A program made the position numbers and the translations under genes. A DNA stretch of 6,322 nt, taken from contig CAMWLX010000213.1 in the NCBI GenBank assembly GCA_947175225.1, positions 1-6,322 of the forward strand. The letters run 5' to 3'. The notes below the pieces were generated by a model. It was not told the DNA's origin. It did not search any database and was given only the letters and a program-made list of their open reading frames with translations. Origin of the DNA: an uncultured Porphyromonadaceae bacterium. GTDB taxonomy: Bacteria; Bacteroidota; Bacteroidia; Bacteroidales; Muribaculaceae. Position 1 is the first letter of the stretch, and each line of letters opens with the position of its first letter. Of the stretch, positions 1 to 6,322 are shown piece by piece.

Positions 1-5
1 CGGAT

Positions 6-1793
6 ATGAACTACACGATTATCGACTTTATCTCGCTCCTTGGCGCCGTCTGCCTATTCCTCTATGGCATGAAGGTGATGAGCGAAGGCTTGCAGAAAGT
101 GGCAGGCGACCGTCTCCGAAACATTCTCGGCATTATGACCAAAAACCGGGTCATGGGAGTCATCACCGGTATCCTCATCACAGCGCTTATCCAGAGTTCG
201 AGTGCCTCGACCGTCATGGTGGTCAGCTTTGTGAATGCAGGCCTAATGTCGCTCGCCCAGTCAATGGCAGTCATCTTCGGTGCTAACGTAGGCACGACTG
301 TAACCACTTGGATCATATCGGCATTCTCCTTTGAAGTCAACATATCCGATTATAGTATTTTGCTGCTCGCCGTCGGCGTACCGATGCTTTTCATGAAGAA
401 AAGCACCTATAAGTCATTGGGTGAATTCATAATAGGTTTCGTATTCCTCTTCATGGGTCTCGACCTTATCAGCCAGTATGTGCCAGACCTTAAGAGCAAT
501 CCCGAAATGTTGCAGTTCCTCTCCAAATACACCTCACCGGGCTATGGATCAGTGCTCATCTTCTTCGTAGTAGGTATCATCCTGACTATGGTGGTGCAAA
601 GTTCGGCAGCTACATTCGCCATCACCCTTATCATGTGTTCGCAAGGTTGGATATCGTTCACCCTTGGTTGCGCCATAATCCTCGGCGGAAATATCGGAAC
701 TACCATTACCCCGATTCTTGCGGCACTCAGCGGTAATCTCGCTGCAAGACGAACAGCTATGGGACACGTGCTCTTCAACGTGCTGGGCTCTATTATTGTG
801 CTCTGCATCTTCCATCCTTTTATGAATCTTGTGGCAGACATCACCCAGTGGTGTAATGGTATCAATCCACTTGATATAGATGCTGCCATGGATGCGAAAA
901 TGTCAAACTCCACACTTCTTGACCCTGCCGGTGGACTGACTTCTAAAGCTCAGGCTGCCATTGCATTTGGTCTTGCGATGTTCCCGACCGTCTTCAATGC
1001 ATGCAACCTTTTGGTTATGATTTGGTTCACAAAGCAATACGTGCAGATTGTATGTTGGATTATGCCAGCCAAGCATAAGGATGAAGAAGAGGAATTTTCT
1101 CTCAAATATATCAACCATGGTCTTCTTCAGGCTTCCGAGCTCAACATCACTCAGGCGCAGAAGGAAATTGAGGTATATGGTGAGCGTGTAGGTCGCATGC
1201 TCGTGATGGCAGAAGAGATAGTGCATTTGAAATCAGACGATTCCAAATATTCTGAAGTCTACTCTCGCCTGGAGAAATATGAGGATATCTCCGACAAGAT
1301 GGAAATAGAGATCGGCAACTACTTGAACCGAGTTTCTGAAGGTCGTCTGTCTCCCAATGGTAAGATGCGCATAGCCGGTATGCTTCGTATCATCAGCGAG
1401 ATCGAGTCTATTGCCGACTGCTGTTTCAATGTAGCCAAGACCACTCAGCGTAAGCTTCAGAACAGTGTGAAGTTCCCTGAAAATATCGAGAAGGAGGTAG
1501 ATCACATGTTCAGCCTTGTTGACAAGGCGATGGAAAACATGCTCCAGATTCTCAAGGAAATGGAGAGCCCCGACGAGTCAAAGATTATCAAGGCTTACAA
1601 TATCGAGCGTGAGATCAACAACTACCGCAATCAGCTCCGCGACACCAACATTGCTAATATCAACGACCATCAGTATGATTTCCAAGACGGTATCTTCTTC
1701 ATGGACCTCATCGGCGAAGCTGAAAAGATGGGCGATCAGATAATTAATGTGGTGGAAGGCGTAAAACATCAATTCCGTGAAGAGACAGTTTAG
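6..1793 (+). CDS. Na+/phosphate cotransporter (NptA/PNaS family) with C-terminal PhoU-like domain
   Basis: Inner-membrane protein of 595 residues that probably takes up inorganic phosphate with sodium. The membrane half (about residues 5-355) contains the duplicated Na/Pi-cotransporter signature. The first repeat has QSSSAST at 63-69 followed by GANVGTT at 92-98; the second has QSSAAT at 198-203 followed by GGNIGTT at 227-233. The paired QSS motifs are the substrate/ion-binding hallmark of the SLC34-like family. A last hydrophobic segment (about 326-350) leads into a charged linker (KHKDEEEE, 356-363), then a soluble helical region (about 370-590) resembling PhoU, thought to tune phosphate transport. 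The length matches bacterial members of this two-domain type. The ATG at 6 fits the usual family N-terminus, which runs into a FLYGMKVMSEGLQ-type segment (residues 18-30); only five bases lie upstream, so the promoter is not visible. The stop is TAG at 1791. manC follows 30 bp downstream on the same strand. An export role, as proposed for YjbB-like proteins, cannot be excluded. Confidence 0.93.
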   Translation: MNYTIIDFISLLGAVCLFLYGMKVMSEGLQKVAGDRLRNILGIMTKNRVMGVITGILITALIQSSSASTVMVVSFVNAGLMSLAQSMAVIFGANVGTTVTTWIISAFSFEVNISDYSILLLAVGVPMLFMKKSTYKSLGEFIIGFVFLFMGLDLISQYVPDLKSNPEMLQFLSKYTSPGYGSVLIFFVVGIILTMVVQSSAATFAITLIMCSQGWISFTLGCAIILGGNIGTTITPILAALSGNLAARRTAMGHVLFNVLGSIIVLCIFHPFMNLVADITQWCNGINPLDIDAAMDAKMSNSTLLDPAGGLTSKAQAAIAFGLAMFPTVFNACNLLVMIWFTKQYVQIVCWIMPAKHKDEEEEFSLKYINHGLLQASELNITQAQKEIEVYGERVGRMLVMAEEIVHLKSDDSKYSEVYSRLEKYEDISDKMEIEIGNYLNRVSEGRLSPNGKMRIAGMLRIISEIESIADCCFNVAKTTQRKLQNSVKFPENIEKEVDHMFSLVDKAMENMLQILKEMESPDESKIIKAYNIEREINNYRNQLRDTNIANINDHQYDFQDGIFFMDLIGEAEKMGDQIINVVEGVKHQFREETV

Positions 1794-1821
1794 TGAACAG
1801 TGAATAGTTAATAGTGAATAG
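1791..1821. repeat. Degenerate 7-bp tandem repeat in the transporter-manC gap
   Basis: Four head-to-tail heptamers are readable: TAGTGAA (1791-1797), CAGTGAA (1798-1804), TAGTTAA (1805-1811) and TAGTGAA (1812-1818), then a partial TAG. The first unit includes the transporter's stop codon, so the array starts inside the gene end. It puts TAG, TGA and TAA in successive frames; the TGA at 1815-1817 is in frame with manC and limits how far upstream that gene can start. No TAnnTTTG promoter box is seen here. Confidence 0.75.
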
Positions 1822-1823
1822 AG

Positions 1824-2897
1824 GTGGATAGGTATTGCGTAATAATGTGCGGAGGGGCTGGAACTCGTTTCTGGCCCTTCAGCCGTGAATCACGGCCAAA
1901 GCAGTTTATCGATTTTTTCGGGACTGGGCAGACCTTGCTGCAGATGACTGTAGAGCGAGTGCTCCGTCTGGTGCCGGAAGAGCATATAATCATCCTTACC
2001 AATGAGCAATATGCCGACACCGTCCGAGAGCAAGTGCCGGGAATATCGTCCGAACATATTCTCCTTGAGCCGGAACGACGCGACACAGCCCCGGCTGTAC
2101 TTTGGGCGGCCCATCATATTGCTGCACGTAATCCTGAAGCTTCGTTTGTCACTCTTCCAGCCGACCATGTGATCCTTAAGGAGCTTGCCTTTCAAGAAGC
2201 CCTTCACAAGGGATTTGATTTTGTAGAAAAGGCCGATCGCCTTCTTGCCCTCGGAATTCCGGCAAAATCAGCAAACACTTCTTATTCTTATATTCAGAAA
2301 GAGGATCCTATTGACGACAATATTTATCATATAAAGACTATTGCCGAAAAACCGGGTCGCGAGATGGCTGAGATATTCGTTAAGTCGGGAGAATTTCTTT
2401 GGAATGCCGGTATATATTTAGGGAAAGCAAAATCTGTGATTTCAGCTTTCAACAGAGATGTTCCTGACATGGCATCCCGATTTGACGTGCCTGTCGAAAA
2501 TTACCACGGAGAGACAGAGATGAACTTTATCTCAGACATCTATCCTAAGACGTCCTCTCTTCCGGTGGAATATGCCATTATGGACAGAGCCGGGAATGCA
2601 TACGTATTGGAGACAGATCTCGGATGGAGCGACCTCAGCACTTGGAATGCGCTTCATGCCATATCACCGAAAAACAAAGATGGGAACGTAACCCAAAACT
2701 GCCGTGCTCTCCTATACGACAGCAAAAACTGCATTGTGGCAGCTGAAGGCGAAAAAGTGATGGTAGTGGCAGGGCTGGAAGACTACATAGTAGCTGACAC
2801 CGACACAGCCCTCCTTATTTGCCCCATCGAGGCCGAACAGCGTATCCGCAACATCGTCAACGACATCCGCGAACGCTATGGGGCTGCCTTCACTTAA
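1824..2897 (+). CDS. manC: Mannose-1-phosphate guanylyltransferase (GDP-mannose pyrophosphorylase)
   Basis: Cytoplasmic nucleotidyltransferase that makes GDP-mannose from GTP and mannose 1-phosphate, feeding mannose and fucose units into capsule, LPS or glycoprotein sugars. The 357 residues form a single nucleotidyltransferase domain without the C-terminal phosphomannose isomerase (cupin) half found in bifunctional AlgA/ManC types. Visible motifs are GGAGTRFWP at 10-18 (GTP-binding loop), RPKQF at 24-28, EPERRDTAP at 82-90, PADH at 112-115 (metal-binding aspartate), EKP at 175-177, FLWNAGIY at 191-198, VEYAIMD at 248-254 and DLGWSDLSTW at 265-274. The start is GTG at 1824: an in-frame TGA lies at 1815, and the next ATG (1845) would remove the first beta strand before the GTP loop. 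The gene follows the phosphate transporter by 30 bp and may be co-transcribed. Its TAA stop overlaps the stop of the broken gene on the opposite strand. The symbol rests on family membership. Confidence 0.93.
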   Translation: MDRYCVIMCGGAGTRFWPFSRESRPKQFIDFFGTGQTLLQMTVERVLRLVPEEHIIILTNEQYADTVREQVPGISSEHILLEPERRDTAPAVLWAAHHIAARNPEASFVTLPADHVILKELAFQEALHKGFDFVEKADRLLALGIPAKSANTSYSYIQKEDPIDDNIYHIKTIAEKPGREMAEIFVKSGEFLWNAGIYLGKAKSVISAFNRDVPDMASRFDVPVENYHGETEMNFISDIYPKTSSLPVEYAIMDRAGNAYVLETDLGWSDLSTWNALHAISPKNKDGNVTQNCRALLYDSKNCIVAAEGEKVMVVAGLEDYIVADTDTALLICPIEAEQRIRNIVNDIRERYGAAFT

Positions 2898-3235
2898 AGT
2901 CCGTCAATATGCAAATCAAGACCATTTTCAAGTTTGAAATTTTCCGCATTAAAGTCAAATCGAAGCACGGGAGTCGGATTCCAGTCGAGGTCCAGGGAGT
3001 CGGCGGCGAGATCCTTGAAGAGGTCGCGTCTACCCTCGAAATAAGCTTCCATGGTTGACAGCAGCAGGCTTTTCCCGAAGCGGCGCGGGCGGCTCATAAA
3101 AATGAATTTACCCTGCTTTAACAATGGCTTAATATAGCTGGTCTTGTCTACGTATGTATAGCCCTCTTCTATTATCTGAGAGAAACCAGAATCTCTGCGG
3201 CTTACACACAAAAAAACAAATCGAATAATTTCCAA
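2894..3235 (-). pseudogene. Truncated AAA-ATPase-like gene (N-terminal ATPase fragment)
   Basis: The minus-strand reading frame encodes 113 residues, of which about residues 18-105 match the start of the AAA-ATPase-like/PD-(D/E)XK family. It shows EEGYTYVDKTSYI (23-35), the Walker A-like SRPRRFGKSLL (48-58), YFEGRRDLF (65-73) and a DWNPTPVLRFDFNAENF stretch (84-100). The same segment appears in the intact paralogue at the right edge of this window (YFEGRRDLFKGL, then DWQQYPVLYLDLN). The frame stops about 13 residues after that homology, where the intact protein continues for roughly 400 more, including Walker B and the nuclease domain. The front is also damaged: the first residues come from the palindrome at 3219-3274 and the usual opening residues are absent. 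Its TAA (2894-2896) overlaps the manC TAA on the other strand. I read it as a decayed remnant; a short expressed protein is less likely. No convincing promoter was seen on its strand. Confidence 0.8.
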
Positions 3236-3274
3236 AAGTGCATATTTTTACCCACTTTTGGAAATTATTCGATT
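3219..3274. repeat. Left palindrome: perfect 22-bp inverted repeat with 12-base loop
   Basis: The arms at 3219-3240 and 3253-3274 are exact reverse complements, separated by the loop catatttttacc (3241-3252). The element sits just upstream of the ATPase gene and at the broken front of the minus-strand remnant. An almost identical copy in the same orientation lies at 4793-4848, after the ATPase gene. The right arm contains TTTG (3257-3260), the likely -33 box of the ATPase promoter, so anything binding or folding this element should affect transcription. It could be an operator for a dimeric protein, a hairpin or cruciform, or the end of a mobile unit. Confidence 0.92.
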
Positions 3275-3290
3275 ATTTTTTGTACCTTTG
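3257..3290 (+). promoter_or_regulatory. Bacteroides-type promoter for the ATPase gene
   Basis: TACCTTTG at 3283-3290 matches the Bacteroidota -7 consensus TAnnTTTG exactly. A TTTG at 3257-3260 lies 22 bases upstream of it, close to the usual 19-21 base spacing, and is part of the right arm of the palindrome. Transcription would start around 3296-3300, leaving almost no leader before the ATG at 3298 or 3310. Confidence 0.7.
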
Positions 3291-3297
3291 CAAAAAA

Positions 3298-4764
3298 ATG
3301 AGAATTGTTATGAATGAAGATGTTTTAAGCCATTGTGAAGATAAGATAATCGGGAGGGAAGAGGAAATCAGATTGCTCCATCGGGCTTTCGATTCGCAAG
3401 AGTCGGAATTCGTGGCAGTATATGGTCGCCGTCGTGTAGGAAAGACGTTTCTTGTGAGGAATACTTTCAATAATCAATTCACATTCCAATATACCGGTAT
3501 ATTCAATATCACAAATAAGGAGCAACTGAAGGAATTCCATTATAGCCTTCTGAATCAAGGATTATCTGCTGATGTAGAGCCTCCAAAGAATTGGTTTGAA
3601 GCCTTCCATCTGCTCGAAATGCTTATTTCTGCATCCGCCGACAAGCGGAAAATTATATTTATCGACGAACTCCCTTGGATGGATGCAAAAAACTCCAGAT
3701 TTGTTCCCGCGTTTGAGCATTTCTGGAATGGTTGGGCTGCCGCAAGGACTGATGTGCTCCTCGTGATATGCGGAAGTGCTACATCATGGATTATAAATAA
3801 GATATTTCGCAATAAAGGAGGACTTTATAACAGAGTATCTTATAAGATGCATCTAAGTCAGTTTTCCCTTTATGAGTGTCAGCTACTCGCCGAAAAGTTG
3901 CATTTACCACTCAACAAAAACATGATCATGGAAGGATATATGGTCATGGGTGGAATACCATATTATTGGACAAAACTTGATCCATCCAAAAGCATGGCAA
4001 AAAATATCAACGATCTTTTTCTTGCACATAATGGACAACTACGGAATGAGTTTCAATATCTCTATGCTTCCATGTTCAATAGGCCAGAAAAGTATATGAA
4101 AGTGGTGGAGGCATTATCTGGCACGAAATCAGGGCTTACCCGAGATGAAATTATAACAAAGGGGAAAATCGACAGTAGCGGACAGCTAAGCGACATATTG
4201 GAAGACCTCATTGAATGCGGCCTCATTCGGAAATACTGCCATCTTGATAAGAAACTTAAGGATGCCATTTATCAATTAATTGACTGCTATACTCTTTTTT
4301 ATTATCAGTTTGTCAGAAATGCACATGGAATGGATGAAGATTTTTGGGTAAAAAATATGGGATCCCCTCAATACAATACATGGTGTGGTCTTTCGTTTGA
4401 AAGGCTTTGCTTGCTACATACACGTCAGATAAAGGCTGCTATGGGGATATCCGGGATCCGTGCGAATTTATTCTCATGGCATGCAAAGAAAACCGATGAT
4501 CATCCCGGCGTACAAATCGATCTTCTTATCGATAGGTCAGATGGTATTATAAATGTGTGTGAAATGAAATATGCACCAGAAGGGTATAGACTCACAACTG
4601 CTGAATTGAAGAGCCTGCGTACCAAGATTAGTGTACTAAATTTATATATATCAAGTAAGAATTTCGCCCAACCTGTTTTGATCGCATCAAATGGTGTAAT
4701 CCGAAATCCAAATTCCGATGAATTGCCTATAAAAATATCTGGAGAACAATTATTTTTACCTTGA
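3298..4764 (+). CDS. ATP-binding protein: P-loop ATPase with C-terminal DUF234/PD-(D/E)XK-like region
   Basis: Protein of 488 residues from the ATG at 3298. It belongs to the archaeal/bacterial ATPase family (Pfam ATPase_2 type) with a DUF234-like C-terminus; its biological role is unknown. In order: IIGREEEI (17-24), the box preceding the P-loop; Walker A GRRRVGKT (43-50); Walker B IFIDELPW (120-127); a sensor-like LVICGSATSWI; GGIPYYW in the lid region; a winged-helix-like stretch around SGLTRDEIITKGKID; then a C-terminal domain with IDLLI and CEMKY. The latter places D408, E422 and K424 in the D...ExK spacing of a PD-(D/E)XK nuclease fold. The open frame extends upstream to GTG 3238, but that would begin inside the palindrome and upstream of the -7 box, so ATG 3298 (or 3310) is preferred. 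The gene is bracketed by two palindromes and faces the next gene tail to tail. It looks AT-rich beside manC (18 G+C of 60 at 3961-4020 against 34 of 60 at 2041-2100, counted by hand), which hints at separate origin. Confidence 0.87.
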   Translation: MRIVMNEDVLSHCEDKIIGREEEIRLLHRAFDSQESEFVAVYGRRRVGKTFLVRNTFNNQFTFQYTGIFNITNKEQLKEFHYSLLNQGLSADVEPPKNWFEAFHLLEMLISASADKRKIIFIDELPWMDAKNSRFVPAFEHFWNGWAAARTDVLLVICGSATSWIINKIFRNKGGLYNRVSYKMHLSQFSLYECQLLAEKLHLPLNKNMIMEGYMVMGGIPYYWTKLDPSKSMAKNINDLFLAHNGQLRNEFQYLYASMFNRPEKYMKVVEALSGTKSGLTRDEIITKGKIDSSGQLSDILEDLIECGLIRKYCHLDKKLKDAIYQLIDCYTLFYYQFVRNAHGMDEDFWVKNMGSPQYNTWCGLSFERLCLLHTRQIKAAMGISGIRANLFSWHAKKTDDHPGVQIDLLIDRSDGIINVCEMKYAPEGYRLTTAELKSLRTKISVLNLYISSKNFAQPVLIASNGVIRNPNSDELPIKISGEQLFLP

Positions 4765-4787
4765 GACCATTAGGATAATATGTCTTC

Positions 4788-4853
4788 AAAACAATCGAAT
4801 GATTTCCAAAAGTGCATATTTTTGCCCACTTTTGGAAATCATTCGATTGTTTT
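4788..4853. terminator. Possible bidirectional terminator between convergent genes
   Basis: The 27-bp stem begins with AAAA (4788-4791) and ends with TTTT (4850-4853), so on either strand the transcript would fold into a hairpin ending in a short U run. Its place between two converging genes suits a shared terminator. Against this, the stem is AT-rich, the loop is large, the U run is only four long and partly paired, and the same core sequence serves as a promoter-side element upstream of the ATPase gene. Termination may be a secondary effect. Confidence 0.4.
4793..4848. repeat. Right palindrome: second copy of the 56-bp element
   Basis: This copy matches the left palindrome at 53 of 56 positions in the same orientation. 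Two of the three differences (4801 and 4840) are a paired A-T to G-C change that keeps the stem perfect; the third (4824) is in the loop catatttttgcc (4815-4826). Here the pairing extends outward to 27 bp per arm (4788-4814 with 4827-4853). It lies 28 bp after the ATPase stop and 75 bp beyond the stop of the minus-strand nuclease gene. Confidence 0.92.
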
Positions 4854-4928
4854 AATTCTATTTTTTGAGTCTTCGTCCAAATATCGCTCTACTTGAAAGG
4901 AATACTGTTTCAATCCTGCTTCAAGATT

Positions 4929-6322
4929 TCAGGATTCGATCTTCCAGGACTCGATGCGGCGGGATTCGGAGGAAAAGTTGACGCCTATGCGGAAGAGCCT
5001 TCGAGAATCTGTGGAAAACTTGCGGGCATAGCCTTTCTCCTCAATCTGGCGAAGGGCTTCGTCCGGAGTGGAGTTGTATTTCAATTCAATTATATAAATA
5101 AACTTCGCAGTCTCGATCAGTAGGTCTATACGACCGTTGGAGGTATGGACCTCGGCTTTTGCGTCGAGACCTATTAGGGTTGCCAGTACATAGAATATGT
5201 TGTGGAAATTGTTCTCGTTCTCTACCTTCAGGTCGTAGGGTATACCGGCGAAATAAGCATCGAGACTCTTCATCATCAATTCAGGATTCCCGGAATTGAT
5301 ACCCTTCACTATTCCATCCATTATGGTCTTGACCGTACCCTTTTTCGGTTTTAGATATGCACTGAGCAAATCTTTGAAGAGACCTTTCTTCACCTCCTCG
5401 TTAGGAATTTTCAAACGTACAGAGTTCTCTTCCATATCGTAATCAGCGATAGTAAGATAACCGGCTTGATATAGAAGAGCTGTAGGATCGGCATTGAGAA
5501 GGTCAAGTCTGGCAAGGTCATCGAGATCCCAATCATCGTTAAGAGTCTGCTCGATGTCAATATCAGCATCACGCAGTGTCTCAGCCACAATTGTAGCAGT
5601 GCCGGTAGCGTTCCAGTAGTTTCCTATCCTTCCTTTCTGCAGGCAATTTAGCACTGACCATGGATTGTAGATATCACTTCCTGCAGGGGAGAAACGATAA
5701 CCATCATAATTCTTCTTCAGTCTCGTGCAAGCTTTGTCATAAGAAACATTGTATTCCCGAGAGAGTCTGTTGATTCCCTCTTTAAAATTGCCAAGAAGTT
5801 CCACCTCTGTGATGCCGCAGACATCTGCAAACTCATCGTCGAAGGAAATATCATTAATGTTGTTGAGGTCAGAGAAAACACTGAGTTTACTGAATCTACT
5901 GACACCTGTCAGGAAAACCAGCTTAATATGCTCCGCCGAACTCTTGAAATTGGAGTAAATGCTCGCAAGCTTCTTACGGTAATGCTCGAAGTTTTCATCA
6001 TTATGAAGGTTGCCTACGAGGGGCTTATCATATTCGTCTACAAGGATTACAACTTGCTGTCCGGTTTTCTCATGTGCATTCTTGATAATGGTCTTGAACC
6101 TCTGCGAGTATGTATCCATAATTTCAGTGACACCATATTTCTTTTCCCAGTCAACGAAAATCGTTTCGAGTACATCATCCAATATTCCCTGTTCACTGAA
6201 TTTATCAGTGTTAAGGTCGAGATAAAGCACCGGATATTGCTGCCAGTCCCAGTCAGTGGAATCGATATAGAGACCTTTGAAGAGATCACGCCTTCCTTCG
6301 AAGAAATACCTGAGGGTCGAGA
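4929..6322 (-). CDS. AAA-ATPase-like protein with C-terminal PD-(D/E)XK nuclease domain (partial, N-terminus beyond window)
   Basis: The frame stays open to the right window edge, so the start and the Walker A motif (expected just outside) are not seen; about 463 residues are visible. From the edge they read STLRYFFEGRRDLFKGL and QQYPVLYLDLN, the same landmarks as in the truncated paralogue at 2894-3235. Then come Walker B-like VVILVDEYDKPL, sensor-like VFLTGVSRFSKLSVFSDLN, KNYDGYRFS, IYNPWSVLNCL and LLYQAGYLTI. A C-terminal PD-(D/E)XK core follows, with GRIDLLIE (aspartate codon at 5124-5126) and IYIIELKYN supplying the ExK. This is the AAA-ATPase-like plus PDDEXK_9 architecture, often present in many copies in Bacteroidota and usually annotated only as an ATP-binding protein; its function is not established. 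A GTG at 6230 lies in the same frame but inside the conserved ATPase region and is not the start. The gene converges on the plus-strand ATPase gene. Confidence 0.88.
   Translation of the reverse strand, partial: STLRYFFEGRRDLFKGLYIDSTDWDWQQYPVLYLDLNTDKFSEQGILDDVLETIFVDWEKKYGVTEIMDTYSQRFKTIIKNAHEKTGQQVVILVDEYDKPLVGNLHNDENFEHYRKKLASIYSNFKSSAEHIKLVFLTGVSRFSKLSVFSDLNNINDISFDDEFADVCGITEVELLGNFKEGINRLSREYNVSYDKACTRLKKNYDGYRFSPAGSDIYNPWSVLNCLQKGRIGNYWNATGTATIVAETLRDADIDIEQTLNDDWDLDDLARLDLLNADPTALLYQAGYLTIADYDMEENSVRLKIPNEEVKKGLFKDLLSAYLKPKKGTVKTIMDGIVKGINSGNPELMMKSLDAYFAGIPYDLKVENENNFHNIFYVLATLIGLDAKAEVHTSNGRIDLLIETAKFIYIIELKYNSTPDEALRQIEEKGYARKFSTDSRRLFRIGVNFSSESRRIESWKIES

Noticed and set aside
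542..1505. Several minus-strand and alternate-frame open frames within the transporter gene
   Set aside because: They are shadows of a well-supported coding sequence and their translations look random.
2819..3058. Plus-strand open frame running from the manC end into the remnant
   Set aside because: It starts inside manC in another frame and continues antisense to the truncated ATPase fragment; no family features are seen.
3238..3297. GTG at 3238 as the start of the ATPase gene, adding 20 residues
   Set aside because: It lies inside the palindrome and upstream of the -7 box at 3283-3290. The added residues look like translated repeat and promoter sequence, and the family box IIGREEEI is already close to the N-terminus from ATG 3298.
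3219..4848. Ends of a conventional insertion sequence or a CRISPR array
   Set aside because: There are only two copies, 1.57 kb apart and in direct orientation, with no transposase, spacers or cas genes. No target-site duplication was found by eye.
4893..5123. Plus-strand open frame of 76 codons near the end of the nuclease gene
   Set aside because: Most of it is antisense to the conserved C-terminus of the minus-strand nuclease gene, and the translation shows no recognisable domain.
6047..6289. Minus-strand 80-codon open frame overlapping the right-edge gene
   Set aside because: It is a different frame of the same region; the longer frame carries the ATPase motifs and stays open to the window edge.

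Overview
The window looks like a chromosomal segment of a Bacteroidota bacterium, most likely a gut Bacteroidales. Three things suggest this: the style of the proteins; a promoter of the Bacteroides type (a TTTG box followed by TAnnTTTG) at 3257-3290; and two multi-copy ATPase/nuclease families that I know as common in Bacteroidales. I cannot fix the genus from sequence alone.

Left half (1-2897, + strand) is ordinary core metabolism. A complete Na+/phosphate cotransporter with a C-terminal PhoU-like domain (6-1793) is followed after 30 bp by a GTG-started mannose-1-phosphate guanylyltransferase (1824-2897) that would supply GDP-mannose. The gap is filled by a degenerate 7-bp tandem repeat carrying stop codons. 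No promoter is visible in the gap, so the two genes may be co-transcribed.

Right half (2894-6322) is accessory in character and holds three genes of two ATPase-plus-nuclease families. First is a broken minus-strand remnant of an AAA-ATPase-like gene (2894-3235), whose stop overlaps the manC stop and which has lost its front and its C-terminal two thirds. Second is a complete plus-strand ATPase with a C-terminal DUF234/PD-(D/E)XK-like region (3298-4764). Third is a nearly complete minus-strand AAA-ATPase-like/PD-(D/E)XK protein that runs off the right edge (4929-6322).

The most interesting structure is a pair of near-identical 56-bp palindromes, in the same orientation, that bracket the middle ATPase gene (3219-3274 and 4793-4848). 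They differ at three positions, and two of those are a compensatory pair that keeps the stem perfect. The left copy contains the probable -33 promoter box of the ATPase gene. The right copy lies between two convergent genes. The unit palindrome-promoter-ATPase/nuclease-palindrome sits beside a truncated gene, which makes it a candidate mobile or self-regulating cassette. That reading is inference; the repeats, their compensation and the truncation are read directly from the sequence.
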